Under the pieces are notes generated by a model, which was not told where the DNA came from, searched no databases, and saw only the letters and a program-made list of their open reading frames with translations. From NCBI GenBank assembly GCA_964501265.1, contig CAZCSK010000002.1:62001-126000 (forward strand): a stretch of DNA of 64,000 nt, written 5' to 3'. The stretch comes from CAZCSK01 sp964501265. GTDB lineage: Bacteria > Actinomycetota > CADDZG01 > JAHWKV01. The position numbers and the translations under genes are program-made. Position 1 is the stretch's first letter. Every line of letters starts with the position of its first letter. This document shows positions 1 through 8,585 of the stretch, piece by piece.

Positions 1-195
1 AGCGCGGGACTTGCCCCTACCAACCCCATGTCGCGGGTTCAGTCACTTAGCCAGCGCGACCCTGAGGGTTGCGACGCCGCCCGTGCTATCTCACCCGGCT
101 GTTGCGAAAGCACCCACTCAGCCGTTGCGGAGTTGTCTATCACGATTGCATTCGGATTTGAGGCCCAAGAAGAACCCTGCGACTTAGGGAGGTAG
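1..195 (+). CDS. possible 3' end of an unidentified gene
   Basis: The frame that begins at base 1 stays open for 64 codons and ends at a TAG at 193-195. An internal ATG at 28 would allow a 55-residue product. The translation is rich in Cys, Ser and Glu and matches no family I recognise. It ends 6 bases before the next small open frame, which would suit an operon. The open frame is short and could be chance, so this is a weak call. Confidence 0.2.
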   Translation, partial: SAGLAPTNPMSRVQSLSQRDPEGCDAARAISPGCCESTHSAVAELSITIAFGFEAQEEPCDLGR

Positions 196-201
196 GAAAC
201 C

Positions 202-363
202 GTGATCGAAGACCCCTTCGGGGCGTTCGCTGAGAAGTGGCAATCCCTCGCCGTTGTCCGCGAGCTGCCAGACTTTGCCCATGTGCCCGCCGACCTTTCG
301 GCTTTGTTCGCGCCGCCCTCAGAATCTTCAGGGGCGACCGCGTCTACAGTGTCGCCGCCTTAA
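202..363 (+). CDS. small hypothetical protein, 53 aa
   Basis: A GTG at 202 follows a good ribosome-binding site (GGGAGGT at 187-193), and the frame runs 53 codons to a TAA at 361-363. The predicted protein starts MIEDPFGAFAEKW, has an amphipathic first half and a Ser/Thr/Pro/Ala-rich end. No signal peptide, membrane segment or known motif is visible. It converges on the SBP gene that ends at 388, leaving 24 bases between them. The ribosome-binding site is the main support; the function is unknown. Confidence 0.35.
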   Translation: MIEDPFGAFAEKWQSLAVVRELPDFAHVPADLSALFAPPSESSGATASTVSPP

Positions 364-387
364 GGGCTTTGCTCTGGCGTTTGTCGG

Positions 388-2049
388 TTACTTGCATGGC
401 TGGGTCCGATCGAAGAACTGCTGTGGCCCTTTCGGCCACTGGCCAAGGCCATACCGACTTCCTCGGCCCACATAACAATATGAACCTCGAGGTGGACTGG
501 TGGTGTACGACTCGCCTGCCTGGTCGAACCAGATGAGCCCCAGGTCTTGCACCATGGTGTGATTCCCAGGTCCAAAGCCGACGCGCGCCTGATAGTAAGG
601 GGCAGCACCCGCAGAGGGGTTTGGAAATTGAGCCTTGAACAGCCCTTGTTCGAATGTAAATGGAGTCAGGTTCGGCCCTGCCATCTGAATCCCGGAGGCA
701 AGCACGAGCAGTGCCGTATACAGATAGTGATTGTTGCCCGCATTGATGGCAAGACTCCCACTGAAGCTGGCGTCTGAGGCCCCCGGGTTCGCCTCTTTGT
801 ACGCCCAATACCATGGCATGCTCTGAAACGGGTTCATCTTGTTTTGTGTCGTTACGCCAAAGGCGTGAGATCGCTGGGTGTCCGCGGGCTTTGCAAGCGC
901 GAATGCGTCCGAATCCTGGCCCCATATACCCGACAGTAGCCACTCCGGAAAATAGTTCAGATCGGAGGCTGCAGTCATGGCTTGGTTGTAGAGATACATT
1001 CCATGGCAAACGCAAAGGAGCGTGGTAGTGCCGATGGTTTTGAAGTCGAGCATTGCAGCACTCAGCGCGTTGGGATTGCCCCCGCTAACGATTTCCGCCA
1101 CCCGCATGGACTCTCCACATCGAGCGAGTCCATCCTGCAGCCAGGACGAGTCGGGTGCGTCTCCGGCCTCCTTTACGACTAAAACTCCAAAGCGCCGGAC
1201 GGACAATTGCACGTCGGGGCCGCCGAAAACGGCGGCTTCGCCGACGAGGCTGTTGCAAATCAACTGCGCTTCATTCTGCAGTGCCTTGTCGAGCGATGGC
1301 AGGAATCCCCATTGGAAAGGCCGGAACCGATCGAAATGGTTCTGCTCGGATCGATAGCTAGCAAGGTTGTCGACACTGAGAATGCCTCGGCGAGAAAGCT
1401 CGTCGTAGAAGGGTCCACCCGAAACGATGCTTGCAGAATATGGGAGCGAGGCGAAAGCCTTCAATTCCTCGTCAACCTTTTGTGCGGCACCCCGCATGGT
1501 CGCGGGGTCTGACGAATTGCCCTGGGTTGAATAGGAAAGCAGGCGGATCTTGCGGCCATAGAACTCGAATCGTTTGTTGAAGAAGGCCACGAGCGAACTC
1601 TCAACTTCGGATCCGGACGTGGTGGCCACACGGATCTCGTCTCGGGTCACGCCTTTATATGTCGCTCCCCCATTGTCGCCCTGCCAATAATTGACACACG
1701 GCGTGGATTGGGGATCCTCAATTTGTCGAGGCGGGTCGCCGACGCACCGGCGCACCCGGGCCCTTTCGATAACCTTCTTCTGCGCGAGTATCTGTCCCGC
1801 ATCTTGGCCTTCGCACACTTGACCGGTAGCGCATGATCCAGTGCCCCCGCCGAACTGGCTCGATTGTTGTTCGGGAGAATCCTCGATCTGATCGACCGCC
1901 TGCGGTGCGAACTCGGAGACTGACGGAGGAGACGGTGGCACAGCGACCAGCGCAAGTGCGGCAATGACAAGCAGAATGAGCCCGGCGAGCAGCGCATAAG
2001 CAACCGTGACTGCCTTCGACTGGCGGCGACTCGTGCCTATTATCGACAT
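388..2049 (-). CDS. membrane-anchored substrate-binding protein, subfamily A
   Basis: This 553-residue protein resembles the substrate-binding component of branched-chain amino-acid (LivJ/LivK-type) ABC systems. A single hydrophobic segment at about residues 14-37 is followed by PPSPPSVSEF, so it is probably tethered outside the membrane rather than lipidated; no lipobox cysteine is present. The conserved block RRCVGDPPRQIEDPQ starts near residue 100 with a paired Cys at 118. The bilobed domain follows, carrying GTTT, PEWLL and a C-V-C motif at 346-348. The end GQWP...PCK is typical of the set. Its ATG lies inside the 3' end of the upstream SBP gene (10-base overlap), so translation is probably coupled. 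It is the last gene of a minus-strand run starting at 10103. The ligand is unknown; peptides or amino acids are inferred from the neighbours. Confidence 0.8.
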   Translation of the reverse strand: MSIIGTSRRQSKAVTVAYALLAGLILLVIAALALVAVPPSPPSVSEFAPQAVDQIEDSPEQQSSQFGGGTGSCATGQVCEGQDAGQILAQKKVIERARVRRCVGDPPRQIEDPQSTPCVNYWQGDNGGATYKGVTRDEIRVATTSGSEVESSLVAFFNKRFEFYGRKIRLLSYSTQGNSSDPATMRGAAQKVDEELKAFASLPYSASIVSGGPFYDELSRRGILSVDNLASYRSEQNHFDRFRPFQWGFLPSLDKALQNEAQLICNSLVGEAAVFGGPDVQLSVRRFGVLVVKEAGDAPDSSWLQDGLARCGESMRVAEIVSGGNPNALSAAMLDFKTIGTTTLLCVCHGMYLYNQAMTAASDLNYFPEWLLSGIWGQDSDAFALAKPADTQRSHAFGVTTQNKMNPFQSMPWYWAYKEANPGASDASFSGSLAINAGNNHYLYTALLVLASGIQMAGPNLTPFTFEQGLFKAQFPNPSAGAAPYYQARVGFGPGNHTMVQDLGLIWFDQAGESYTTSPPRGSYCYVGRGSRYGLGQWPKGPQQFFDRTQPCK

Positions 2050-3707
2050 GGTTGAGCCCGATCGAAGAACCCAGGGTCTTGTCTAGGCCATTGCCCAAGC
2101 CCGTACCGGATTCCCTTCTCGACATAGCACCAAGCGCCAGGTGCAACCTGAGGAGAATCTGCGTAGCTAGGTTCCGCGACTTCGTTCCACCACACCATCG
2201 CAAAGTCCTGAAACATGCTGTGATCGCCCGGGCGGAATCCCACCGTGGCCTGATAGTACGGCGGGCTACCTGCGCCTGGGTTAGGAAATCCCGTCTTGAC
2301 CAAACCGTCACGAAATGCGTGAGGACTCAGGCCGGGTCCTGCCATCTGGATCCCAGATGCTAGCAACAAGAGTGCCTGGTACTGGAGACCCGCTGTGACA
2401 TTTCCGTCGTCGTGGTACGGAGTACTAGGATCCGATTCCCTCAAGGCCCAATAGTAAGGACGATCAGCTATGGGGTTGCGCTTGTTCTTCGGTGTGATGC
2501 CGAAGATATGCGAATTCTGCTCCTTCGGACCAAGCCCCGAATCCGTTTCCGTTCGAGTGAGAAGCCACTCAGGGGTGTATTGCACGTCCGAGGCTCCCCT
2601 CATTGCAGGAGACTGAAGGCAAAAGCACATCACTGAAGTCACTCCCGCAAGCCGCAAGTCGTTCATTGCGAGCTTCGTCGAATCGGACGCCCCTGTGGCG
2701 CTAGATCCGGATTCATCGAAGTCAACAACCTTAGCTGGCTTAGCGCCACAGCGCGAGAGCCCCTCGTAAAGAGCTTGTACATCGCTTGGAGCACTTCGCG
2801 ATTTGTCGCGGGCAATGCCAAAGACCCTTTTGGAAGTGGACACATCGGGCCCCCCGTATGCAGCCGGTTTGCCAACAAGGCTGTTGCACAGCCATTCGGC
2901 TTGACTCTTCTGGAGCTTGTCGCTGGCCATGATGTTCCACGCAAACGGGTCAGTTCTTCGATAGTCGTCCTCCGTGCGCTCACTGAATCCAAACCCAATC
3001 GTGCCGACGCTCATCACCTTGCGCCTTGCCAACTCGTCGTTGTAGGCGTTGTCAGCCCTATAGGAGTCGCCCCCTGTCAACGGCAAGGAGGCGAAGGCGG
3101 CGAGTTCCTCGTCAGCTCTTTGGGCGAACGCTCTCTGGGCAGGAACATCTGTGCCTCCGTCTATTTTCATCAGGACTAATTTGATCTTTCTTCCATAGAA
3201 CTCGAAGCGCCTATTGAAAAAATTTACGAGCAGGGTCGTTTTCTTGACTCTGTCATCTACCTCAGTACAGAAGGGGCACGGATATACCACCCGGATTTCG
3301 TCCCTAGTGACCCCTTTCCAGGTGGCCCCCCCGTTGTCGCCCTCGAAGTAGTTGACGCACGGAGGTGACTGAGGGTCTTCAATCTGGCGCGGCGGGTCGC
3401 CAACGCAGCGGCGTACTCGCGCCTTTTCGATCACTTTCCTCTGCAGGGGGATCGCCGCTCCATCTGGACCCTCGCAGACTTGGCCCGCAGCGCAGGCGCC
3501 CGCGCCTGATCCGAACTGACTCGATTGTTGATCGGGAGCCTGCACGATGTTCTCAATGGCCTGCGGCGCAAACTCAGAAATACTCGGAGGAGACGGGGGA
3601 ACGACAACTAGGGCAACCGCCGCGACAACAAGGAGCAGAAGCGCGGCAAGCGCGCCATATACAAAGGTGACCGTTTTCGACTGGCGTTTGCCAGTCGCTA
3701 TCGGCAC
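2040..3707 (-). CDS. membrane-anchored substrate-binding protein, subfamily A, with extra CPFC motif
   Basis: This 555-residue paralogue of the SBP at 388 has the N-terminal anchor, the proline-rich linker and the RRCVGDPPRQIEDPQSPPC block. It starts at GTG 3707, inside the end of the upstream SBP gene, and its own end overlaps the next SBP by 10 bases. Just after the conserved GVTRDEIRV segment it carries Y-P-C-P-F-C, a glutaredoxin-like CxxC that the other nine copies lack. It also has a C-F-C motif where subfamily B has WPGG. A thioredoxin gene lies upstream in the same run, so a redox-active or metal-binding role for these cysteines is possible but unproven. The ligand is unknown. Confidence 0.8.
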   Translation of the reverse strand: MPIATGKRQSKTVTFVYGALAALLLLVVAAVALVVVPPSPPSISEFAPQAIENIVQAPDQQSSQFGSGAGACAAGQVCEGPDGAAIPLQRKVIEKARVRRCVGDPPRQIEDPQSPPCVNYFEGDNGGATWKGVTRDEIRVVYPCPFCTEVDDRVKKTTLLVNFFNRRFEFYGRKIKLVLMKIDGGTDVPAQRAFAQRADEELAAFASLPLTGGDSYRADNAYNDELARRKVMSVGTIGFGFSERTEDDYRRTDPFAWNIMASDKLQKSQAEWLCNSLVGKPAAYGGPDVSTSKRVFGIARDKSRSAPSDVQALYEGLSRCGAKPAKVVDFDESGSSATGASDSTKLAMNDLRLAGVTSVMCFCLQSPAMRGASDVQYTPEWLLTRTETDSGLGPKEQNSHIFGITPKNKRNPIADRPYYWALRESDPSTPYHDDGNVTAGLQYQALLLLASGIQMAGPGLSPHAFRDGLVKTGFPNPGAGSPPYYQATVGFRPGDHSMFQDFAMVWWNEVAEPSYADSPQVAPGAWCYVEKGIRYGLGQWPRQDPGFFDRAQPCR

Positions 3708-5332
3708 GGTTGCGTCAAGTCGAAGAGCGGATGGTCACGGGTAGGCCAATGACCGAGCTTCCAGCGAGCCCCGCGCTGGACATAGCACCAACCTCCTACG
3801 TCAGAGGCGCGTTTCGAAGTAGCCGGCGCACCTGGGCTCCACCATATAAGGCCGACGTCATCATTCATTGAGTGATCTGCCCCGAAGCCAACGGTCGCCT
3901 GATAGTAAGGAGAACTTGCCGCCCCAGGGTTTGGGAATACGAGTCGCTGCAACCCTCGAGCAAAGGTATCAGGATCGAGATCAGGACCCGCTGCCTGAAT
4001 TCCCGAAGACAGGATAAGCAAATTCTTGTAAGCACCCTCTTCTGAATCTGCAGAATTGCTCCCCGATTTCTCCTCTCCAGTCTGCTGACCCATTTCATGG
4101 TATGCCCAGGTAGGAGGCTTGTCGGCCAGATAGAGGCCCTTGCTGTCGACTAAGAGGCCGAACAGGTGTTGAGTTTGATCAGCCGGAGCGAGCGACCAAT
4201 CCGATTCCCCGACAAAGCCAGGCTTCGCCAAAAGCCACTCAGGCTGATATCCACTGCTCGAGGCGGACGGCATGAAGTCGCTGCGCACGGTGAAGCCGTC
4301 GTAGCCGAAGACGATGACGGTGGTAATGCCCCGACGTTGAAAGTCTGCCATCAGCAATCGGTTATTTAGGGATGGCTGACTACTTCCGGAATATTCATGG
4401 GACGAGACTTCAGCGCCGCATCCTTGTAGCCCAGCAACCAACGGGGAGGCGTCAGTGCGCCCTGACCCGACCGAGTCGACTAGTTGCAGCACTGCGAAAC
4501 TTCGAGGAGTCAATGAGTAGGCCGATCCCGCGAATTGAGCCGGTCTTTCTACTAGAGACTTGCAGACAAACTCCTCAAGATGTCGCGACCATTGATCCCC
4601 GTTTAGCAGATAGCTCCACACGAAAGGGTGATAACGGGCAGCTTGCTGCTCGCTGTCTTCGGTGTTGTGGCTGATGGTGATCAATTTCAGGCGGGCCGCT
4701 TCATCCAGGAATGGGCCAGTTCGTCCGTTGCCGAGGAAAGTAGCGAAGCTCACGCTCTCGTTGGCCGCAACCGCGGACGCCCTCGCCTCCTGGGGTGTAT
4801 AAAGCCCCTTATAAGAATATTTGACGAGCCGCATTTTACGTCCGTAAAACTCGAAACGAGAATTGAAAAAGCTCACAAGAACCTCGTACGTCTGCGGGTC
4901 AGGGACAGCAACTCTGATCTCGTCCCTTGTCACGCCCTGGGCAGTAGCTCCCCCGTTGTCACCCTGCCAGTAATTGACGCACGGAGGAGATTGGGGGTCT
5001 TCTATCTGTCGCGGGGGGTCGCCGACGCACCGACGGACACGGGTCTTTTCGATGACCCTCCTCGACGGAGCCATCCGTACCGCATCTAGCCCTTCGCAGA
5101 TTTGTCCTTCGACGCAAGCTCCGCCCGCGCCGGATCCGAACCGGCTTGACTGCTGATCGGGCGCTTGGTCGATCTGCTCAACAGCTTGCGGGGCGAACTC
5201 GGACACACTCGGAGGCGATGGAGGGACGATGACGAGTGCGATAGCGGCGATAACGAGCAGAATAATTCCCGCGAGAGACGCATAGGCGATGGTGACGGCC
5301 TTGGACTGACGCTGGGCGCTGGTGTCTCTCAT
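3698..5332 (-). CDS. membrane-anchored substrate-binding protein, subfamily A
   Basis: This 544-residue protein is the first of three overlapping SBP genes on the minus strand. The N-terminus RQSKAVTIAYA leads into a membrane segment and the PPSPPSVSEFAPQA linker, then the RRCVGDPPRQIEDPQSPPC block. The C-terminal half has GITT and PEWLLA but lacks the CxC found in its two neighbours (V-F-G-Y instead), so its cleft chemistry may differ. It follows the thioredoxin gene by 67 bases on the same strand. An ATG start at 5332 fits the N-termini of the paralogues. An extracytoplasmic binding protein of unknown ligand is the best call. Confidence 0.8.
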   Translation of the reverse strand: MRDTSAQRQSKAVTIAYASLAGIILLVIAAIALVIVPPSPPSVSEFAPQAVEQIDQAPDQQSSRFGSGAGGACVEGQICEGLDAVRMAPSRRVIEKTRVRRCVGDPPRQIEDPQSPPCVNYWQGDNGGATAQGVTRDEIRVAVPDPQTYEVLVSFFNSRFEFYGRKMRLVKYSYKGLYTPQEARASAVAANESVSFATFLGNGRTGPFLDEAARLKLITISHNTEDSEQQAARYHPFVWSYLLNGDQWSRHLEEFVCKSLVERPAQFAGSAYSLTPRSFAVLQLVDSVGSGRTDASPLVAGLQGCGAEVSSHEYSGSSQPSLNNRLLMADFQRRGITTVIVFGYDGFTVRSDFMPSASSSGYQPEWLLAKPGFVGESDWSLAPADQTQHLFGLLVDSKGLYLADKPPTWAYHEMGQQTGEEKSGSNSADSEEGAYKNLLILSSGIQAAGPDLDPDTFARGLQRLVFPNPGAASSPYYQATVGFGADHSMNDDVGLIWWSPGAPATSKRASDVGGWCYVQRGARWKLGHWPTRDHPLFDLTQPCR

Positions 5333-5399
5333 CTCAAGTACCCTCTGCGTCCTACAAGCCGGACCACAATCATCTTGCTTCTTTCTAACGATTCGAGGG

Positions 5400-5723
5400 T
5401 TACAGAACGGGGAGCAGAGCCTCCAGGAGCTTCTCCTTCGGCTGGGATCCTATGATCCGGGCGAGCGGCTTTCCTTCTTTGAAGAGAATTAGCGTCGGGA
5501 TGCCGTGGATGCTGTAACGCCTCGGAACCGCGGGGAAGGCATCTACGTCGAGCTTGGCGATCGTCATTTTGTCTTTGTGCTCTACCGCGATCTCCTCGAG
5601 CATGGGGGCGATTTCCTTACAAGGCCCGCACCAGTCCGCCCAGAAGTCGATCAGAACGGGCGTTTCGCTACCAATGACATCGTCGAAATCGAGGTCAGTT
5701 ACATCGGGAATGTTCTCGGACAT
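5400..5723 (-). CDS. thioredoxin
   Basis: A standard single-domain thioredoxin of 107 residues with the active site F-W-A-D-W-C-G-P-C-K near residues 28-37, the cis-Pro region GIPTLILF, and usual length. It reduces disulphides in the cytoplasm using thioredoxin reductase, which is not in this window. A ribosome-binding site (GAAGGGAAAG) sits just upstream of ATG 5723. It lies between the AAA+ ATPase ending at 5736 and the SBP starting at 5332, all on one strand. The two thioredoxins at 54632 and 58434 are a separate, more closely related pair. Placement beside two ATPases that end in a cysteine-containing tail makes those tails possible partners (inference). Confidence 0.93.
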   Translation of the reverse strand: MSENIPDVTDLDFDDVIGSETPVLIDFWADWCGPCKEIAPMLEEIAVEHKDKMTIAKLDVDAFPAVPRRYSIHGIPTLILFKEGKPLARIIGSQPKEKLLEALLPVL

Positions 5724-5735
5724 TTTCTTTCCCTT

Positions 5736-7154
5736 CTAAATGCCGCACCACGCTGTGCCAACGCCCCGCTGCTTAGATCGCTCGAGTACCATCTCGGGCG
5801 GCATCCCAAGCAACGCCGGAGTAATCGGGTTCGAGGGGTCGAGTAATGCGTCGAGCGCGGTGTGGATGTGTCGGTCGGTCACTGCGGTGGATCCGTCGGC
5901 CCGGGCAACCAGCCAGGCACGGCGTAGCAACTCTTTCACGAAGCTGGCGGTAACGCCCTCAGTGCGCTCAAGAATCGTGTCGAGATCTTTGATTTGAAGG
6001 TCGAGTCCGTCGCTGTACAAGTCAAACAGGCGCTTGCGGGCGTCGGAGTCGGGCAAGCCGAGTTCGATGGCCTGGTCGATACGTCCCGGTCGCGCAGCAA
6101 TGGCCTTCTCCAAGGTGTCGGCTCGGTTCGAGGTGCACACGAACAACACATCCGCGTCTTCCTTGATGCCGTCCATAGCGTCGAGCAGAGAGAACAGCAG
6201 CTCCCGCGGCGCCATGCCGGGAAGGTCGCGGTCCTCAGCGATTAGATCGACGTCGTCGAGAACGACGATTGCAGGCGCTACATCGGCCACCATCTCTTTA
6301 ATGAAGTTGAGCCAGCCCATTCCGCTGCCCGTCATTACAAAGAGAGTTGATTTCGGCAGCTGCGAAGCAAGGTATCTGATGGTGTGCGTCTTGCCTGTCC
6401 CCGGAGGGCCGTAGAGGAGAATCCCGCGCTTTAGGTGCCGGCCTGAAGCGACCAAACGGGGGGCCACATTTCCGATTCTGATCGCATGGTCCTCGATGTC
6501 GCCAAGCACGCCAGGAGGCAAGATCACTTCCTCTCGCGTCACTACCGGCTTCTCCTCAAAGTTGACTTGAACGTTGCCGAAAGCATCGGCCGCGAGTCTT
6601 ACGTACTGCCCGCGGAACAAGTTGCGCTCAGCCATGTGCCGACGCAGTTCCTCTAGGAAAGACTTTGCTGCTTCTACGGACCCCGCAAGAACGTCGAGCG
6701 CCTTAGAGGAATATGGCCGGCGGCCCTCTTCGCGAATCCAAACGACAATGGGGCCTCCGGGTCCAGACACGAGAAGCAATCCGTTCTTGACGCAGGCCAT
6801 TTCGACATTGACGCCGCTAGGCCGGCGCTCATACTCGACACCGCCGAGACGCGTGCCTCGCATCGACATAAGACCGGCCAGTGTTGGAATCCCGCGTAAG
6901 AAGATCATGCCCGCGCCCGCATCTGAGGAACTAGCGCTTACACCGACGAGCTGTGAGGTGCGGCCCGGCTGAGCAAGATAAGCGTCCAAACCTGCCTGGA
7001 CGTTGATGTCTTGCCAGCTCGGAAACTGCTCGCTTAGAAGCGGGAGTTTACTTGGGTCTGCCCCAAGGTGGTCGCCCACCAGTGCCCTTAATGGATACTC
7101 AGCCGCCGTTGGCGCCGAATCAATAACTCTTTCGAAAACTTCTGTGGTTGACAT
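5736..7154 (-). CDS. AAA+ ATPase with C-terminal GVGTAWCGI tail (copy 1)
   Basis: This 472-residue protein has an unassigned N-terminal domain (about residues 1-215) and one classical AAA module related to the FtsH/SpoVK/Cdc48 class. Walker A is GPPGTGKT at about 249-256. Walker B is VVLDDVD at about 297-303, with Asp where most AAA proteins have the catalytic Glu. Sensor 1 is TSNRA near 341-345 and the arginine-finger segment is RPGRID near 355-360. The protein ends LERSKQRGVGTAWCGI, almost identical to the end of the copy at 8586 and absent from the copy between them. No membrane segment is seen, so it should be cytoplasmic. It follows the 7169 gene closely and precedes the thioredoxin. Target and role are unknown. 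Confidence 0.85.
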   Translation of the reverse strand: MSTTEVFERVIDSAPTAAEYPLRALVGDHLGADPSKLPLLSEQFPSWQDINVQAGLDAYLAQPGRTSQLVGVSASSSDAGAGMIFLRGIPTLAGLMSMRGTRLGGVEYERRPSGVNVEMACVKNGLLLVSGPGGPIVVWIREEGRRPYSSKALDVLAGSVEAAKSFLEELRRHMAERNLFRGQYVRLAADAFGNVQVNFEEKPVVTREEVILPPGVLGDIEDHAIRIGNVAPRLVASGRHLKRGILLYGPPGTGKTHTIRYLASQLPKSTLFVMTGSGMGWLNFIKEMVADVAPAIVVLDDVDLIAEDRDLPGMAPRELLFSLLDAMDGIKEDADVLFVCTSNRADTLEKAIAARPGRIDQAIELGLPDSDARKRLFDLYSDGLDLQIKDLDTILERTEGVTASFVKELLRRAWLVARADGSTAVTDRHIHTALDALLDPSNPITPALLGMPPEMVLERSKQRGVGTAWCGI

Positions 7155-7168
7155 TAGCTTTTCTCCGA

Positions 7169-8569
7169 TCAGGTCTGGATTGCCGGGACGGGTGAGACGG
7201 TCGATTCGGGCTCCCCACCCAGCAGAACGTGCGTGAGCGGGTTGGCGGGGTCGAGCAAACTGTCAAGAGCCGAGTGAAGGTTTCCGTCGGTTACGGTGAT
7301 GCGGCCACCGCCATTAGAACCCGTGATCGACACGACCGCGGCTCTGCGCAGCAGTTCTTTGACGAAGCTTCCTGTAACGCCTTCGGTCCGAGCAATTACC
7401 GAGTCCATATCGTCCACCGCGAGGTCAAGCCCCTCAGCGTAGAGGGTGATGAGCCTTCGGCGACAGTCGGCGTCGGGCAGTGGAATCTCGACGGCCTGGT
7501 CGACACGACCCGGCCGGGCGGAGAGCGCCTTCTCAAGCGTCTCGGGCCGGTTGGTAGTGCACACGAAGAGCACATCGGAATCCTCGTGAAGTCCGTCCAT
7601 GGCATCGAGAAGATCGAACAGGTGCCGCCTTGGCGACATCCCACCAAGGTTACGGTCTTCGGCGATTAGATCGACATCGTCGAGAACAATCACTGCCGGC
7701 GCGAGGTCGGCGGCAATCTCGGCGACAAATCTCAGCCACCCCATGGACGTACCGGTGAGCAGGAAGAGTGTGGCGTCGGGCAACCTCGATGTGAGGTAAC
7801 GAATGGTGTGCGTTTTGCCTCCTCCGGGCGGGCCATACAGCAGCAGACCTCGCTTAAGGTGACGGCGCACAGCGCGCAGTTCGGGCGCCAATTCCGCGAT
7901 ACCAATCGCGTGGCCCTCGATGGCCTCAAGGGTCGCTGGGGGCAATATCACCTGGTCTCGGCCGAGGTTGGGACGTTCCTCGAACTCGACGTTGATGTTG
8001 CCGTAGATATCAGCAGAGAACTTGATCACCTTGCCGCGGAACCGGCTGTGTTCGATCATAAGAAGGCGCAACTCGTCGAGAAATGTCTGAGCCGATTCTA
8101 CCGATGACGCCTGCACGTCGAAGGCGATCTTACGGCCGTAGAGGAGACCATCTGGGCGTATCCAAACCGCTAATGGCCCGTCGGGGGTTGAGATCGAAAC
8201 CAGGCCCATATTGATGCAGGACATGGTCGTTTCGGTGCCGGTGGAGACGTCGATTCTGTCGGGACTTCCGAGTCGCACATTGGCAATAGTCAAGAGGCTG
8301 GCCAGCGGTGGAGGGTCGGGCGGCAGCGGCGCCCCACCTGGCGGAGGGGGAACCGTTGCGCCGATGAAAGTCGCGCTCCTGCCAGGTTGAGCAAGGTAAG
8401 CATCAAGCCCTGCTTGCACGTTCACGTGGTCCCACGGCGCGAGCATCTCTGTAACGATAGGAAGGTCGAGGGGGTCGTCACCGAAGTGGTCGGCAAGAGC
8501 GGCGCCAACGGGAAATGCCTGCGGGTTGGCAGTCTGCGGCTTGAGGGCCGTGGGGTAAGTCAAAGTCAT
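7169..8569 (-). CDS. AAA+ ATPase without the tail (copy 2)
   Basis: This 466-residue paralogue of the flanking ATPases shares the N-terminal domain (HFGDDPLDLPIV, NVQAGLDAYLAQPGR) and the AAA core: Walker A GPPGGGKT, Walker B VIVLDDVD (again Asp for Glu), sensor 1 TTNRP and RPGRVDQ. After the conserved LLG it ends in an unrelated GEPESTVSPVPAIQT, so the GTAWCGI tail is missing. I found no sign of the tail in the other frames before the next start. AAGGAG precedes ATG 8569. If the three form a mixed ring, this copy would be a tail-less subunit; that is inference. Confidence 0.83.
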   Translation of the reverse strand: MTLTYPTALKPQTANPQAFPVGAALADHFGDDPLDLPIVTEMLAPWDHVNVQAGLDAYLAQPGRSATFIGATVPPPPGGAPLPPDPPPLASLLTIANVRLGSPDRIDVSTGTETTMSCINMGLVSISTPDGPLAVWIRPDGLLYGRKIAFDVQASSVESAQTFLDELRLLMIEHSRFRGKVIKFSADIYGNINVEFEERPNLGRDQVILPPATLEAIEGHAIGIAELAPELRAVRRHLKRGLLLYGPPGGGKTHTIRYLTSRLPDATLFLLTGTSMGWLRFVAEIAADLAPAVIVLDDVDLIAEDRNLGGMSPRRHLFDLLDAMDGLHEDSDVLFVCTTNRPETLEKALSARPGRVDQAVEIPLPDADCRRRLITLYAEGLDLAVDDMDSVIARTEGVTGSFVKELLRRAAVVSITGSNGGGRITVTDGNLHSALDSLLDPANPLTHVLLGGEPESTVSPVPAIQT

Positions 8570-8585
8570 GTCGTTATCTCCTTGG

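Noticed and set aside
344..1015. Open frame of 223 codons on the minus strand
   Set aside because: It lies inside the SBP gene in another frame and has no family similarity; the SBP frame is clearly the coding one.
388..2049. SBPs as classical lipoproteins
   Set aside because: No lipobox Cys follows the hydrophobic segment; a membrane anchor fits better.
5736..5790. Tail as a mycofactocin-like precursor
   Set aside because: Only a Cys-Gly and a hydrophobic end are shared with MftA, and no MftC-like radical SAM gene is in the window.
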